Assembly (NCBI RefSeq): GCF_026342405.1
Contig: NZ_JAPEMU010000001.1
Location: 4,712,001-4,776,000, forward strand
DNA length: 64,000 bases
Reading direction: 5' to 3'
Source: Kitasatospora sp. NBC_00240
GTDB taxonomy: Bacteria > Actinomycetota > Actinomycetes > Streptomycetales > Streptomycetaceae
Shown here: positions 17,123 through 25,522 of the stretch, piece after piece
Layout of the letters: the number at the start of each line of letters is the position of its first letter
Position numbering within the stretch: position 1 is the first letter of the stretch
Notes under the pieces: model-generated
Database searches by the model: none
What the model was told of the DNA's origin: nothing
What the model saw: only the letters and a program-made list of their open reading frames with translations
Translations under genes and position numbers: made by a program

Positions 17123-17377
17123 ATGGGGCGCGGCCGGGCCAAGGCCAAGCAGACGAAGGTCGCCCGCGAGCTGAAGTACAACAGCGGCGGGTTCGACGCC
17201 AACCGTCTGTCCAGCGAGCTGGGCGTTTCGCCCTCCATCCCGATCAGCCCTGAGCCGGTCGAGGAGGAGGACGAGGACGACCCCTACGCGGCGTATGCGA
17301 ATCTCTACGCCGACGAGGACGACGAGGACGACACCGAGGCGGAAAGCGGCCACACCCAGGCCCGCCGCCGAGCGTAG
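17123..17377 (+). CDS. DUF3073 family small protein
   Basis: 84 residues. The N-terminus is basic (MGRGRAKAKQTKVARELKY) and the C-terminal half highly acidic (EEEDEDDPYAAYANLYADED), the pattern of actinobacterial DUF3073 proteins. The ATG is preceded by GAGGGGGT. Its place next to purM/purF and vdh matches Streptomyces gene order. The function is not known; the split charge and Lys/Arg tail would permit nucleic-acid or ribosome contact, but this is speculation. Confidence 0.88.
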   Translation: MGRGRAKAKQTKVARELKYNSGGFDANRLSSELGVSPSIPISPEPVEEEDEDDPYAAYANLYADEDDEDDTEAESGHTQARRRA

Positions 17378-17392
17378 TCACAGCCTGGCCTG

Positions 17393-17428
17393 ACCGGCCC
17401 TGGCGCCCAGTGCGCCGGGCCGGTTTTC
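17393..17428 (+). terminator. Terminator of the DUF3073 gene
   Basis: ACCGGCCC (17393-17400) pairs with 17417-17424; an inner 5-bp GGCGC/GCGCC stem extends it, and TTTTC follows. Classic intrinsic layout, 16 bases after the stop. Confidence 0.8.
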
Positions 17429-17577
17429 GCCGTTCCCGGACACCGGTCGCCCCTCGACCGGCGGCGCAGCGGGCCGGCGGGCCCGTACCGGCCGTCTCGG
17501 CCCGGCGGGAGCGCACCACCAGGCCCCGGTCACCGGCCTGCCCGGTACCGCCCGGCAGCGTGAACCGGGTAGCGCAA

Positions 17578-17606
17578 AGCCCTCCACCGGTCACCGGCGG
17601 AGGGCT
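17578..17606 (-). terminator. Terminator of purM
   Basis: On the minus strand an AGCCCTCC-centred stem (17578-17606, one mismatch) is followed by TTTG. It begins 14 bases after the purM stop. Confidence 0.7.
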
Positions 17607-17619
17607 CCCGTGCGCCCGG

Positions 17620-18705
17620 TCAGCCCGCGGTGAAGCCCTCGTACTCGTTGTAGAGGGCCGCGCCGTCGGCGTGCTCCGAGGTGCGGTCGACGATGTCGCC
17701 GAGCAGCCAGGACTCCACGCCGCGGTCCTCCAGGATCGCGAGCACGGTGTCCACCGATTCCGGCGGGACGACGGCCACCATGCCGACGCCCATGTTCAGG
17801 GTCTTCTCGATCTCCAGGGTGGCCACCTTGCCGACCTGGGCGACGGTCTGGAAGACCGGCAGCGGCGTCCAGGTGCCGCGGTCCAGACGGGCGTGCAGGC
17901 CAGCCGGAACGACCCGGGCCAGGTTGGCGGCCAGGCCGCCGCCGGTGACGTGCGAGAAAGCGTGGATCTCGGTGGCGCGGGTGAGCGCCAGGCAGTCCAG
18001 GGAGTAGATCCTGGTCGGCTCCAGCAGCTCCTCGCCCAGCGTCCGGCCGAACTCCTCGACCTTGCGGTCGAGCTTCCAGCCGGCCTCGTTCAGCAGCACG
18101 TGGCGCACCAGCGAGTAGCCGTTGGAGTGCAGCCCGGAGGCGGCCATCGCGATCACCACGTCGCCCGCGCGGACCCGCTCCGCGCCCAGCAGCGCGTCGG
18201 CCTCCACCACACCGGTGCCGGCGCCCGCGACGTCGTAGTCGTCCGGCCCGAGCAGGCCGGGGTGCTCGGCGGTCTCGCCGCCGACCAGCGCGCAGCCGGC
18301 CAGCGCGCAGCCCTCGGCGATGCCCTTGACGATCTGGGCGACCCGCTCGGGGACGACCTTGCCGACGCAGATGTAGTCGGTCATGAAGAGCGGCTCGGCG
18401 CCGCAGACCACCAGGTCGTCGACGACCATGCCGACCAGGTCGTGGCCGATGGTGTCGTGCTTGTCCATCGCCCGGGAGATGGCGACCTTCGTCCCCACGC
18501 CGTCGGTGGCCGAGGCCAGCAGCGGCCGCTCGTAGCGCTTGAAGGCGGAGGCGTCGAACAGCCCGGCGAAGCCGCCGAGACCGCCGACCACCTCGGGGCG
18601 GTTGGCCTTCTTGACCCACTGCTTCATCAGTTCGACGGCGCGGTCGCCCGCCTCGATGTCGACACCTGCGGCGGCGTAGGTGGCACCGCTCTCGTTGCTG
18701 GTCAC
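17620..18705 (-). CDS. purM: Phosphoribosylformylglycinamidine cyclo-ligase (AIR synthetase)
   Basis: 361 residues, normal for PurM. It closes FGAM to aminoimidazole ribotide with ATP in de novo purine synthesis. Family signatures are clear: YAAAGVDIEAGDRAVELMK at the N-terminus, the DGVGTKV loop, HDLVGMVVDDLVVCGAEPLFMTDY, GGETAEHPG and the C-terminal HVTGGGL. The GTG start at 18705 is supported by GAGAGGG 9 bases upstream; longer open frame upstream is spurious. It lies 71 bases downstream of purF in the same direction, with a hairpin in the gap, so it is probably cotranscribed and partly attenuated. Confidence 0.96.
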   Translation of the reverse strand: MTSNESGATYAAAGVDIEAGDRAVELMKQWVKKANRPEVVGGLGGFAGLFDASAFKRYERPLLASATDGVGTKVAISRAMDKHDTIGHDLVGMVVDDLVVCGAEPLFMTDYICVGKVVPERVAQIVKGIAEGCALAGCALVGGETAEHPGLLGPDDYDVAGAGTGVVEADALLGAERVRAGDVVIAMAASGLHSNGYSLVRHVLLNEAGWKLDRKVEEFGRTLGEELLEPTRIYSLDCLALTRATEIHAFSHVTGGGLAANLARVVPAGLHARLDRGTWTPLPVFQTVAQVGKVATLEIEKTLNMGVGMVAVVPPESVDTVLAILEDRGVESWLLGDIVDRTSEHADGAALYNEYEGFTAG

Positions 18706-18742
18706 TGCGTGCGGCCCTCTCGGGTCAGGGGGGTGAACGACC

Positions 18743-18766
18743 GCGGGGCCCGGTGACGGGCCCCGC
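18743..18766 (-). promoter_or_regulatory. Intercistronic hairpin between purF and purM
   Basis: GCGGGGCCCG at 18743-18752 pairs exactly with 18757-18766 around a GTGA loop. In a 71-base gap within an apparent operon it may stabilise upstream mRNA or reduce purM expression. Confidence 0.6.
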
Positions 18767-18776
18767 AGCGGGAAAA

Positions 18777-20360
18777 CTACGGGCGTCGCAGCGCGTCGGC
18801 CGCGCCGCCACCGCCGAGCAGCGACTGGACACCGTCCAGGTCCGCTCCGGAGTGCGGCTTGCCGCGGACGGCCGGCGGCTGCTGGCTGCCCTTGATCTCG
18901 GCCTCCAGGAGCAGCTTGCCCAGCAGTGCCGGGTCCGGCAGCTCCATCGGGTAGACCCCGTCGAAGCAGGCCCGGCAGAGCTTGTCCTTGGGCTGCGTGG
19001 TCGCCTCGATCATGCCGTCGATCGAGATGTACGCCAGGGAGTCCGCGCCGAGCGTGCGGCCGATCTCCTCGACGGTCATCCCGTTGGCGATCAGCTCCGC
19101 GCGGGTCGCGAAGTCGATGCCGAAGAAGCAGGGCCACTTCACCGGCGGCGAGGAGATCCGGATGTGCACCTCGGCGGCGCCCGCCTCACGCAGCATCCGC
19201 ACCAGCGCGCGCTGGGTGTTGCCGCGCACGATGGAGTCGTCGACGACGACCAGGCGCTTGCCCGCGATGACTTCCTTGAGCGGGTTGAGCTTGAGCCGGA
19301 TCCCGAGCTGGCGGATGGTCTGGCTGGGCTGGATGAAGGTACGGCCCACGTAGGCGTTCTTCACCAGGCCGGAGCCGTACGGGATGCCGCTGGCCTCGGC
19401 GTAGCCGATGGCGGCCGGGGTGCCGGACTCCGGGGTCGCTATCACCAGGTCGGCCTCGACGGGTGCCTCCTTGGCCAGCTTGCGCCCCATCTCCACGCGG
19501 GAGAGGTGCACGTTGCGGCCGGCGATGGAGGTGTCGGGGCGGGCCAGGTAGACGTACTCGAAGACGCAGCCCTTCGGCTTGGCCTCGGCGAACCGGCTGC
19601 TGCGCATGCCGTTCTCGTCGATGGCGATCAGCTCGCCGGGCTCCACCTCACGGATGTAGGAGGCGCCGCAGATGTCGAGGGCGGCCGTCTCGGAGGCGAC
19701 CACCCAGCCGCGCTCCAGCCGGCCGAGGACCAGCGGGCGGATGCCCTGCGGGTCACGGGCGGCGTAGAGCGTGTGCTCGTCCATGAAGACCAGCGAGAAG
19801 GCGCCCTTGACCTTGGGCAGCACCTGCTGGGCGGTCTCCTCGATGGAGAGCTCAGGGTGGCCCGCGAGCAGGGCTGTCACCAGATCGGTGTCGTTGGTCG
19901 CGGCGCTGCGGCCGGAGCGGGAGACGTGCTCCTCACCGGGCAGTCGGGCGACCATCTCCGCCAGTTCGGCGGTGTTCACCAGGTTTCCGTTGTGCCCGAG
20001 GGCCAGCGAACCGTTGACGGTCGCGCGGAAGGTCGGCTGGGCGTTCTCCCAGACCGAGGAACCGGTGGTCGAGTAGCGGGCGTGTCCGACGGCGATATGC
20101 CCGTGCAAGGACCCCAGGGAGGCCTCGTCGAAGACCTGGGAGACAAGTCCCATGTCCTTGAAGACGAGAATCTGGGAGCCGTTGCTCACTGCGATGCCCG
20201 CGGATTCCTGTCCACGGTGCTGCAGGGCATAAAGGCCGAAGAACGTGAGCTTGGCGACCTCCTCGCCGGGAGCCCAGACACCGAAGACGCCGCAAGCGTC
20301 CTGGGGGCCTTTCTCGCCGGGAAGAAGATCGTGGTTGAGTCTTCCGTCACCACGTGGCAC
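18777..20360 (-). CDS. purF: Amidophosphoribosyltransferase
   Basis: 527 residues from the GTG at 20360 (start VPRGDGRLNH, which matches the Streptomyces protein from memory). PurF makes phosphoribosylamine from PRPP and glutamine, the first committed purine step. After a 22-residue propeptide the nucleophile appears as DACGVFGVW, expected to be exposed by self-cleavage. The glutaminase motif GHARYSTTGSS and the PRPP loop VVVDDSIVRGNT are present. Cys residues in CVFEYVYLARPDTS, WPCFFGIDF and KLCRACFDG match the four 4Fe-4S ligands of the Bacillus-type enzyme. Lead gene of purF-purM. Confidence 0.96.
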   Translation of the reverse strand: MPRGDGRLNHDLLPGEKGPQDACGVFGVWAPGEEVAKLTFFGLYALQHRGQESAGIAVSNGSQILVFKDMGLVSQVFDEASLGSLHGHIAVGHARYSTTGSSVWENAQPTFRATVNGSLALGHNGNLVNTAELAEMVARLPGEEHVSRSGRSAATNDTDLVTALLAGHPELSIEETAQQVLPKVKGAFSLVFMDEHTLYAARDPQGIRPLVLGRLERGWVVASETAALDICGASYIREVEPGELIAIDENGMRSSRFAEAKPKGCVFEYVYLARPDTSIAGRNVHLSRVEMGRKLAKEAPVEADLVIATPESGTPAAIGYAEASGIPYGSGLVKNAYVGRTFIQPSQTIRQLGIRLKLNPLKEVIAGKRLVVVDDSIVRGNTQRALVRMLREAGAAEVHIRISSPPVKWPCFFGIDFATRAELIANGMTVEEIGRTLGADSLAYISIDGMIEATTQPKDKLCRACFDGVYPMELPDPALLGKLLLEAEIKGSQQPPAVRGKPHSGADLDGVQSLLGGGGAADALRRP

Positions 20361-20679
20361 GTCTTCGAGTCTAGGGCAGTTGGCACAGCCTTCCCGAACG
20401 GGGGAGGGGGCAGCGGTCGGACGATCAACCGGCGACGCGCGTAGACAAAACCCCTTACCGTCAGCGCATTTCGAATCCGGGAATCGGCCCGACCACCCCC
20501 CCTGCCTTGCGACGCGCGCCCGTTGGCCTCGGCCGGGCCGGGCCGCCCGAGGCGCCCCGGACGGCGAAAACGTGACCCTGCTCACCCGGGTCCGTCCGGG
20601 CCGGGGCCGCGCGCCCCCGGCGCACCCCGCTCCCCGGGGCCGCAGGGCTCCCGGCGGCCGCCCGGAGTCGGCCCGCGGG
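20361..20679. other. Intergenic region upstream of purF
   Basis: 319 bases. The half nearest 20361 must carry the purF promoter and leader on the minus strand; the rest is extremely GC-rich. I see no convincing operator, riboswitch or gene. Confidence 0.5.
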
Positions 20680-21531
20680 TCAGCCCGGCAGCAGCAGTCG
20701 CCAGCAGGCCGGGTGCACCGTCCAGGTCCGGGTGCGGACCGGGCCGACCGGGTGCCCGTCCGCCTCGTAGCCGAAGCCGCGGCCGGCCACCGTGACCGAC
20801 CCGGCGCGGGCCCGGACCAGCGCGCCCGGGGCGCGCACCACGATCTCCATCACGCCCTCGCCCAGCGGCAGGCTCACCTGGACCACCCGCACCGGCCGGT
20901 GGACGTCCGCCAGCAGCCGTCCGTCCGCCTCCACCCGCAGCCGCGCCTCGGGGTGCTCGCCGGCCCCCTGCGGCGGCTTGCCGGTCGCCTGCTCGGCCGC
21001 AGCCAGTTTCGCCCATAGCGAACGCCAACCGCCCGTTCGGCCCAGCCCGCGGCGGACGCCCGTCCCCGCGATCCGGACCGCGCCCAGCACCACCCCGCCG
21101 CCGTCGTCCACCAGCAGGTCCAGCTCGCGCGGCGCCCCCGTGAGGACCGCCCGGGCCGCTCGGACCGGCTCCGCGGGCACCCCCAGGGCCCGGGCCGCGT
21201 TCAGCTCGGCGGGCCGGCCCACCGGGATCAGCCCGACCGGGTCGCTGCCCAGTTCACGCTGCCGGTACAGGGCCTGGAGGACCCGTTGCAGCGCCAGATC
21301 GGACCCGATCACGACCGGTCGACGACGGCCCCGGTGCGAAAGCACCCGGTCCAGTTCGGACGGACTCTCCGGGTGCGCCACCTTGACGTCCGCTCCTCCG
21401 CAGAGCACATCCTTCGCGATCCGGACCGACTCTCCGTCGGTCTGCTTGGCGGCCGGGTCGAGCAGGACGAGCAGTGGCTCGCCGTTGCCGGGGGTGGCAG
21501 CGTGGGATGCGGGCGTGGACAGGGACGACAC
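20680..21531 (-). CDS. Diacylglycerol-kinase-like protein with degenerate catalytic motifs
   Basis: 283 residues from the GTG at 21531 (SD GAGGAAGGA). The fold is recognisable as the DAGK catalytic family: VVIGSDLALQRVLQAL occupies the place of the nucleotide-binding GGDG loop, GLIPVGRPAELNAARALGVP the place of the PLGTGND-A-ALG loop, and the C-terminal beta-rich half ends with an RVVQVSLPLG-type strand. However, GGDG reads GSDL and GTGN reads GRPA, so the residues that hold ATP are missing. It may be a lipid- or nucleotide-binding pseudo-kinase. It is divergent from purA. Family assignment moderate, activity doubtful. Confidence 0.7.
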   Translation of the reverse strand: MSSLSTPASHAATPGNGEPLLVLLDPAAKQTDGESVRIAKDVLCGGADVKVAHPESPSELDRVLSHRGRRRPVVIGSDLALQRVLQALYRQRELGSDPVGLIPVGRPAELNAARALGVPAEPVRAARAVLTGAPRELDLLVDDGGGVVLGAVRIAGTGVRRGLGRTGGWRSLWAKLAAAEQATGKPPQGAGEHPEARLRVEADGRLLADVHRPVRVVQVSLPLGEGVMEIVVRAPGALVRARAGSVTVAGRGFGYEADGHPVGPVRTRTWTVHPACWRLLLPG

Positions 21532-21566
21532 GACCGGTCCTTCCTCAGGTAATCTCTCGGTGCAAG

Positions 21567-21594
21567 AGCCCCTTGCGCTATTGCGCCAGGGGCT
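21567..21594 (+). promoter_or_regulatory. Hairpin in the purA leader
   Basis: A 12-bp stem with one mismatch (21567-21578 with 21583-21594), TATT loop, followed by TCGTCT, 63 bases before the purA start. It could be an attenuator or the end of a small leader RNA; purine genes are often controlled at this step, but no known riboswitch core is seen. Confidence 0.45.
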
Positions 21595-21657
21595 TCGTCT
21601 ATCTCGGGGCAGACTGCGGCCTACGCAGGATGCCCCAACCGGAAGGGGTGTACGCCT

Positions 21658-22941
21658 GTGCCGGCACTCGTGCTCGTTGGCGCTCAGTGGGGGGACGAGG
21701 GCAAGGGGAAGGCGACCGACCTCCTCGGTGGCTCCGTCGACTATGTCGTCCGCTACCAGGGCGGCAACAACGCCGGTCACACGGTGGTCATCGGCGACCA
21801 GAAGTATGCCCTGCACCTGCTCCCTTCCGGCATCCTCAGCCCGAATGTGGTGCCGGTGATCGGCAACGGCGTCGTGATCGACCCGGGCGTGCTGCTCTCC
21901 GAGCTGAACGGCCTGAACGAGCGCGACATCGACACCTCGAAGCTGCTGATCTCGGGCAACGCCCACCTGATCACGCCGTACCACCGCACCCTGGACAAGG
22001 TCACCGAGCGCTTCCTCGGCAAGCGCCGGATCGGCACCACCGGCCGCGGCATCGGCCCGACCTACGCCGACAAGATCAACCGCGTCGGCATCCGGGTCCA
22101 GGACCTCTTCGACGAGTCGATCCTGCAGCAGAAGGTCGAAGCGGCCCTGCACGACAAGAACCAGCTGCTGGTCAAGCTCTACAACCGCCGCGCCATCCCG
22201 GCCGACCTGGTCGTCCAGGAGTACCTCGGCTACGCCGACAAGCTGCGCCCCTTCCTCGCCGACACCACCCTCGTCCTGGACGAGGCCCTGAAGGCGAACA
22301 AGGTCGTCCTGCTGGAGGGCGGCCAGGGCACCCTGCTGGACGTCGACCACGGCACGTACCCCTTCGTGACCTCGTCGAACCCGACCGCCGGCGGTGCCTG
22401 CACCGGCGCCGGCATCGGCCCGACCAAGATCGACCGGGTCATCGGCATCCTGAAGGCGTACACCACCCGCGTCGGCTCGGGCCCGTTCCCGACCGAGTTG
22501 CTGGACGCCGACGGCGACGCGCTGCGCCGGATCGGCGGCGAGCGCGGTGTCACCACCGGCCGTGACCGCCGCTGCGGCTGGTTCGACGCGGTCATCGCCC
22601 GCTACGCCACCCGCGTCAACGGCCTGACCGACTTCTTCCTCACCAAGCTGGACGTGCTCACCGGCTGGGAGCAGATCCCGGTCTGCGTCGCGTACGAGAT
22701 CGACGGCAAGCGCGTCGAGGAGCTCCCGTACAACCAGTCGGACTTCCACCACGCGAAGCCGATCTACGAGAACCTCCCCGGCTGGACCGAGGACATCAGC
22801 AAGGCGCAGACCTTCGCCGACCTGCCGAAGAACGCGCAGGCGTACGTGAAGGCGCTGGAGGAGATGTCGGGCGCCCCGATCTCCGCCATCGGTGTCGGCC
22901 CGGGCCGGACCGAGACGATCCAGATCAACTCGTTCATCTAG
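21658..22941 (+). CDS. purA: Adenylosuccinate synthetase
   Basis: 427 residues, standard length. It joins IMP and aspartate using GTP, the first step from IMP to AMP. The GTP/IMP loop QWGDEGKGK, the NNAGHTV segment, TTGRGIGPTYADK, the IMP-contacting GGQGTLLDVDHGTYPFVTSS (adjacent positions) and the C-terminal GVGPGRTETI are all conserved. GTG start, preceded by GGAAGGGG. It is transcribed away from the DAGK-like gene and ends at a strong terminator. Here a purine gene lies only 1.3 kb from purF. Confidence 0.97.
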   Translation: MPALVLVGAQWGDEGKGKATDLLGGSVDYVVRYQGGNNAGHTVVIGDQKYALHLLPSGILSPNVVPVIGNGVVIDPGVLLSELNGLNERDIDTSKLLISGNAHLITPYHRTLDKVTERFLGKRRIGTTGRGIGPTYADKINRVGIRVQDLFDESILQQKVEAALHDKNQLLVKLYNRRAIPADLVVQEYLGYADKLRPFLADTTLVLDEALKANKVVLLEGGQGTLLDVDHGTYPFVTSSNPTAGGACTGAGIGPTKIDRVIGILKAYTTRVGSGPFPTELLDADGDALRRIGGERGVTTGRDRRCGWFDAVIARYATRVNGLTDFFLTKLDVLTGWEQIPVCVAYEIDGKRVEELPYNQSDFHHAKPIYENLPGWTEDISKAQTFADLPKNAQAYVKALEEMSGAPISAIGVGPGRTETIQINSFI

Positions 22942-22954
22942 TCCGTCCGCTGTC

Positions 22955-22987
22955 GAAGGGCCCTGCGGTTCGCCGCAGGGCCCTTTC
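22955..22987 (+). terminator. purA terminator
   Basis: AAGGGCCCTGCGG (22956-22968) pairs with 22973-22985 across TTCG, a 13-bp stem followed by TTC, 14 bases after the stop. Confidence 0.88.
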
Positions 22988-23015
22988 GGCTGCCCGGCGC
23001 CGCCAGCCCGGGCAT

Positions 23016-23051
23016 TTGAACTAGTGCATAATGCTGTTGCATCTAGTGCAA
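23016..23051. promoter_or_regulatory. Composite operator upstream of the GNAT gene
   Basis: CTAGTGCA occurs at 23021-23028 and again at 23043-23050, 22 bases (two helical turns) apart. The second copy lies in a perfect inverted repeat TTGCA-N5-TGCAA (23037-23051); the first follows TTGAA (23016). The layout suggests a dimeric repressor bound twice on one DNA face. No regulator gene is adjacent. Confidence 0.6.
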
Positions 23052-23072
23052 ACTCGGGCTACCTTGCCGGGC

Positions 23073-23675
23073 ATGACCGCCAAGCTGCCCGCACCCCTCA
23101 CCCTGACCGGCCGGACCATCCGTCTGGAGCCCCTCGGCCGGCACCACCTGCCCGACCTGTTCGCCGCCGCCGGCGGGGACGAGGAGGTCTGGCGCTGGAT
23201 CCCCTCCGGGACCCCGCGCAGCGCGGACGAGCTCGGCGCGGTCATCGACAAGCGGCTCGCCGAGATCGAGGCCGGCACCGCCGTGGTCTTCGCCGTCATC
23301 GACCGGCAGAGCGGCCGGGCCGTCGGCATGACCGGCTACTACGACTTCGACGCCGAGGACGAACTCGTCGAGATCGGCGGCACCTGGTACGCCCGGTCCG
23401 CCTGGCGGACCGCCGTGAACACCGAGGCCAAGCTGCTGCTGCTCACCCACGCCTACGAGGAGCTGGGCATGGGGCGGGTGTTCTGGAAGACCGACCACCT
23501 GAACGAGCGCTCCCGCAACGCCATCCTCCGCCTGGGCGCCACCTTCGAGGGCATCCACCGGCGGGAGCGCCGCCGCGCCGACGGCAGCTGGCGCGACAGC
23601 GTGTACTTCTCGATGCTCGCGGACGAGTGGCCGCCGGCCAAGCGGCGGCTGACGGAGCGTCTGGCCCGCGGCTGA
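23073..23675 (+). CDS. GNAT family N-acetyltransferase (RimJ/RimL-like)
   Basis: 200 residues from the ATG at 23073; an in-frame ATG at 23031 lies inside the operator and is unlikely. The layout LTGRTIRLEPLGRHHLPDLF, then IGGTWYARSAWRTAVNTEAKLL (acetyl-CoA pyrophosphate loop region) and WKTDHLNERSRNAILRLGA with FEGIHRRER is that of RimJ/RimL-type acetyltransferases, which acetylate protein N-termini or small amines. No SD is obvious. It stands alone between the purA terminator and a convergent gene, and the repeated operator indicates tight control. Substrate unknown. Confidence 0.85.
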   Translation: MTAKLPAPLTLTGRTIRLEPLGRHHLPDLFAAAGGDEEVWRWIPSGTPRSADELGAVIDKRLAEIEAGTAVVFAVIDRQSGRAVGMTGYYDFDAEDELVEIGGTWYARSAWRTAVNTEAKLLLLTHAYEELGMGRVFWKTDHLNERSRNAILRLGATFEGIHRRERRRADGSWRDSVYFSMLADEWPPAKRRLTERLARG

Positions 23676-23754
23676 CGGCCCGGGGGCCCGGCGGGCCGCT
23701 CGCGGACGGCAGGTCGGGCCGCGGGCGGAGCGGGCCGGCGGCCGGCCGGCCGGG

Positions 23755-24177
23755 TCAGGCGATGGCCGCGGCGACGATCGCGGCCACCGCGAGGTTGCAG
23801 CTGGCCGTCACCCACACCGCCGGGTGCGGCTCGGGGTCCACCAGGATCGCGCCGAGCTTGCCGGGGGTCAGCAGGTCCACCGCCCAGAACGCCACCGCCA
23901 TCAGGACCAGGCCGAGCAGCCCGAACAGCGCGGTGGAGGCCAGCCCCTTGCCGAACTCCTCGTAGGTGTAGAGGATCGCGGTGAAGACGATGCCGCCGAT
24001 CCCGAGCAGCGCGGAACTGAGCAGCACCGCCGCGTTCCGGTTGCGCTCCACCCAGATCTGCCGGCCCAGCTTGCCCGGGGTCAGCAGGTCGACCAGCCCG
24101 ACCCCGAGCAGCAGCAGCACCACGCCCACGCCGCCGAAGGCCGCGGCGGCGCCCAGACCGTGCACGATGTCGTTCAT
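23755..24177 (-). CDS. DUF350 membrane protein
   Basis: 140 residues with four hydrophobic helices arranged as two tandem units. Each unit contains VDLLTPGKLG (about residues 26-35 and 98-107), a clear internal duplication characteristic of DUF350 proteins. The family is bacterial, membrane-bound and of unknown function. The ATG has GGGGGAG 6 bases upstream. It follows the LURP-one-like gene on the same strand with a 168-base gap and converges on the GNAT gene. Confidence 0.88.
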   Translation of the reverse strand: MNDIVHGLGAAAAFGGVGVVLLLLGVGLVDLLTPGKLGRQIWVERNRNAAVLLSSALLGIGGIVFTAILYTYEEFGKGLASTALFGLLGLVLMAVAFWAVDLLTPGKLGAILVDPEPHPAVWVTASCNLAVAAIVAAAIA

Positions 24178-24345
24178 GGGCGCTCCCCCAGGTCCGCCGG
24201 TGCCCGCGCCGGATCTCCCGGGCACGGGTCAAGGATCGGCAAAACATATCCCATGACCCCGCGGCCCCGGCAGGCCCGGGCGACATCCGCTCCCCGCCCC
24301 GCCGTACCGGCCCGCGTCGCGGGTCCCGGCGCGCCGGCGGCCGGC

Positions 24346-24834
24346 TCAGTCCTCCTCGTCGACGAGGTGGTCCACGCAGGCCGCGACGGCGAGCAGCAGC
24401 CCGGCGTCCGCACCGTCGACGATGTCCACGCCGTAGGTGTCCCGGATCCGGAACCACTTGCGGGAGATCCGGGCCACCTCGTCGCCGTTGTCGTCCTCGA
24501 TCCGGTAGTCCTTGTCGATCAGGTTCCCGTGGATCGTCAGCTCACCGCCGGCGGCCAGCTCCACCCGGTACTTGTCGCGGAACGGCGTGAAGAGCTTCTC
24601 CCGAACGGTCGCGACCACGTCGCCCTCGGTGTTCTCGATCTTCATCGCGTCGCGGACGGTGAACGCCTTCTCCTTGATCACGGCCACCACCCGGCCGTCC
24701 GCGTCCTTCAGCTCGAAGGTGTCCCGCAGCCGCAGCACCTTGCCGTCCACCAGGTAGGCCTTGCGGCCGTCCTCGTCCTCGATCCAGTAGTCGTCGCCGA
24801 TCGCGAACAGCCGCTCCCTGATCAGGTACTTCAT
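24346..24834 (-). CDS. LURP-one-related (LOR/DUF567) protein
   Basis: 162 residues, start ATG with AGGAGG immediately upstream. The N-terminus MKYLIRERLFAIGDDYWIEDEDG and repeating beta-strand pattern (KVLRLRDTFELKDADGR, KAFTVRDAMKIENTEGD, KLFTPFRDKYRV) fit the tubby/scramblase-like LOR fold, where each strand pair carries a small ligand- or membrane-facing sheet. Bacterial members are widespread but poorly characterised. The C-terminal tail (DAGLLLAVAACVDHLVDEED) forms a helix typical of the fold. It is divergent from the GNAT gene at 24926. Confidence 0.85.
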   Translation of the reverse strand: MKYLIRERLFAIGDDYWIEDEDGRKAYLVDGKVLRLRDTFELKDADGRVVAVIKEKAFTVRDAMKIENTEGDVVATVREKLFTPFRDKYRVELAAGGELTIHGNLIDKDYRIEDDNGDEVARISRKWFRIRDTYGVDIVDGADAGLLLAVAACVDHLVDEED

Positions 24835-24925
24835 GCCGCCTCCTGCGTGCTCCGTGTCGGGCCTCCATTCGACCCGATGCCGGGCCGCATGCCCAGCACC
24901 CGCGCGGGCCGGGTTGAATCCCGGT

Positions 24926-25453
24926 ATGCGAACCCTGGTAGCAGCCGCCATCCGTACCGACCGCCTCGACCTGCTCCCGCTGGAGCCGGCGGACGCCGAG
25001 GAGATGGCCGTGGTGCTGGCCGACCCGGCCCTGCACGCCTTCACCGGCGGCGAGCCGGACGGCCCCGACGCCCTGCGGGCCCGCTACCGGCGCCTGGGCG
25101 CGGGCTCCCCCGACCCCGACGTCAGCTGGTGCAACTGGATCCTGCGGCTGCGCGTCGACGGCCGCGCCGTCGGCTACGTCCAGGCCACCGGCACCCTCAC
25201 CGCACAGAGCGCCGAGATCGCCTGGGTGGTCGGCACCCCCTGGCAGGGCCGCGGTCTCGCCGGCGAGGCCGCCCGCGCCCTGCTCGCCTGGCTCCGCACC
25301 CAGGGCGTCCGCACCGTCGTCGCCCACATCCACCCCGGGCACGAGGCCTCCGCCGCCGTCGCCCGCGCCGCCGGCCTCACCCCCACCGCCGAACGGCAGG
25401 ACGGGGAGGTCCGCTGGCGGGCGGAGCTTTCCCCGGAGCGGCCCGCCGGCTGA
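24926..25453 (+). CDS. GNAT family N-acetyltransferase
   Basis: 175 residues from the ATG at 24926. RTDRLDLLPLEPADAEEM begins the fold, AEIAWVVGTPWQGRGLAGEAARALLAW contains the acetyl-CoA-binding Q/RxxGxG/A motif (QGRGLA) and VVAHIHPGHEASAAVARAAGL the late helix. Substrate cannot be told from sequence. It is transcribed away from the LOR gene; the 91-base gap must hold both promoters. The next gene begins 69 bases later in the same direction. Confidence 0.88.
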   Translation: MRTLVAAAIRTDRLDLLPLEPADAEEMAVVLADPALHAFTGGEPDGPDALRARYRRLGAGSPDPDVSWCNWILRLRVDGRAVGYVQATGTLTAQSAEIAWVVGTPWQGRGLAGEAARALLAWLRTQGVRTVVAHIHPGHEASAAVARAAGLTPTAERQDGEVRWRAELSPERPAG

Positions 25454-25522
25454 ACGGCCCCGCGGCCACGATGCGGCCGACCGTCCGGAATGCGAAGGAC
25501 AGCGGTGCGGTTTGATGGGGGT

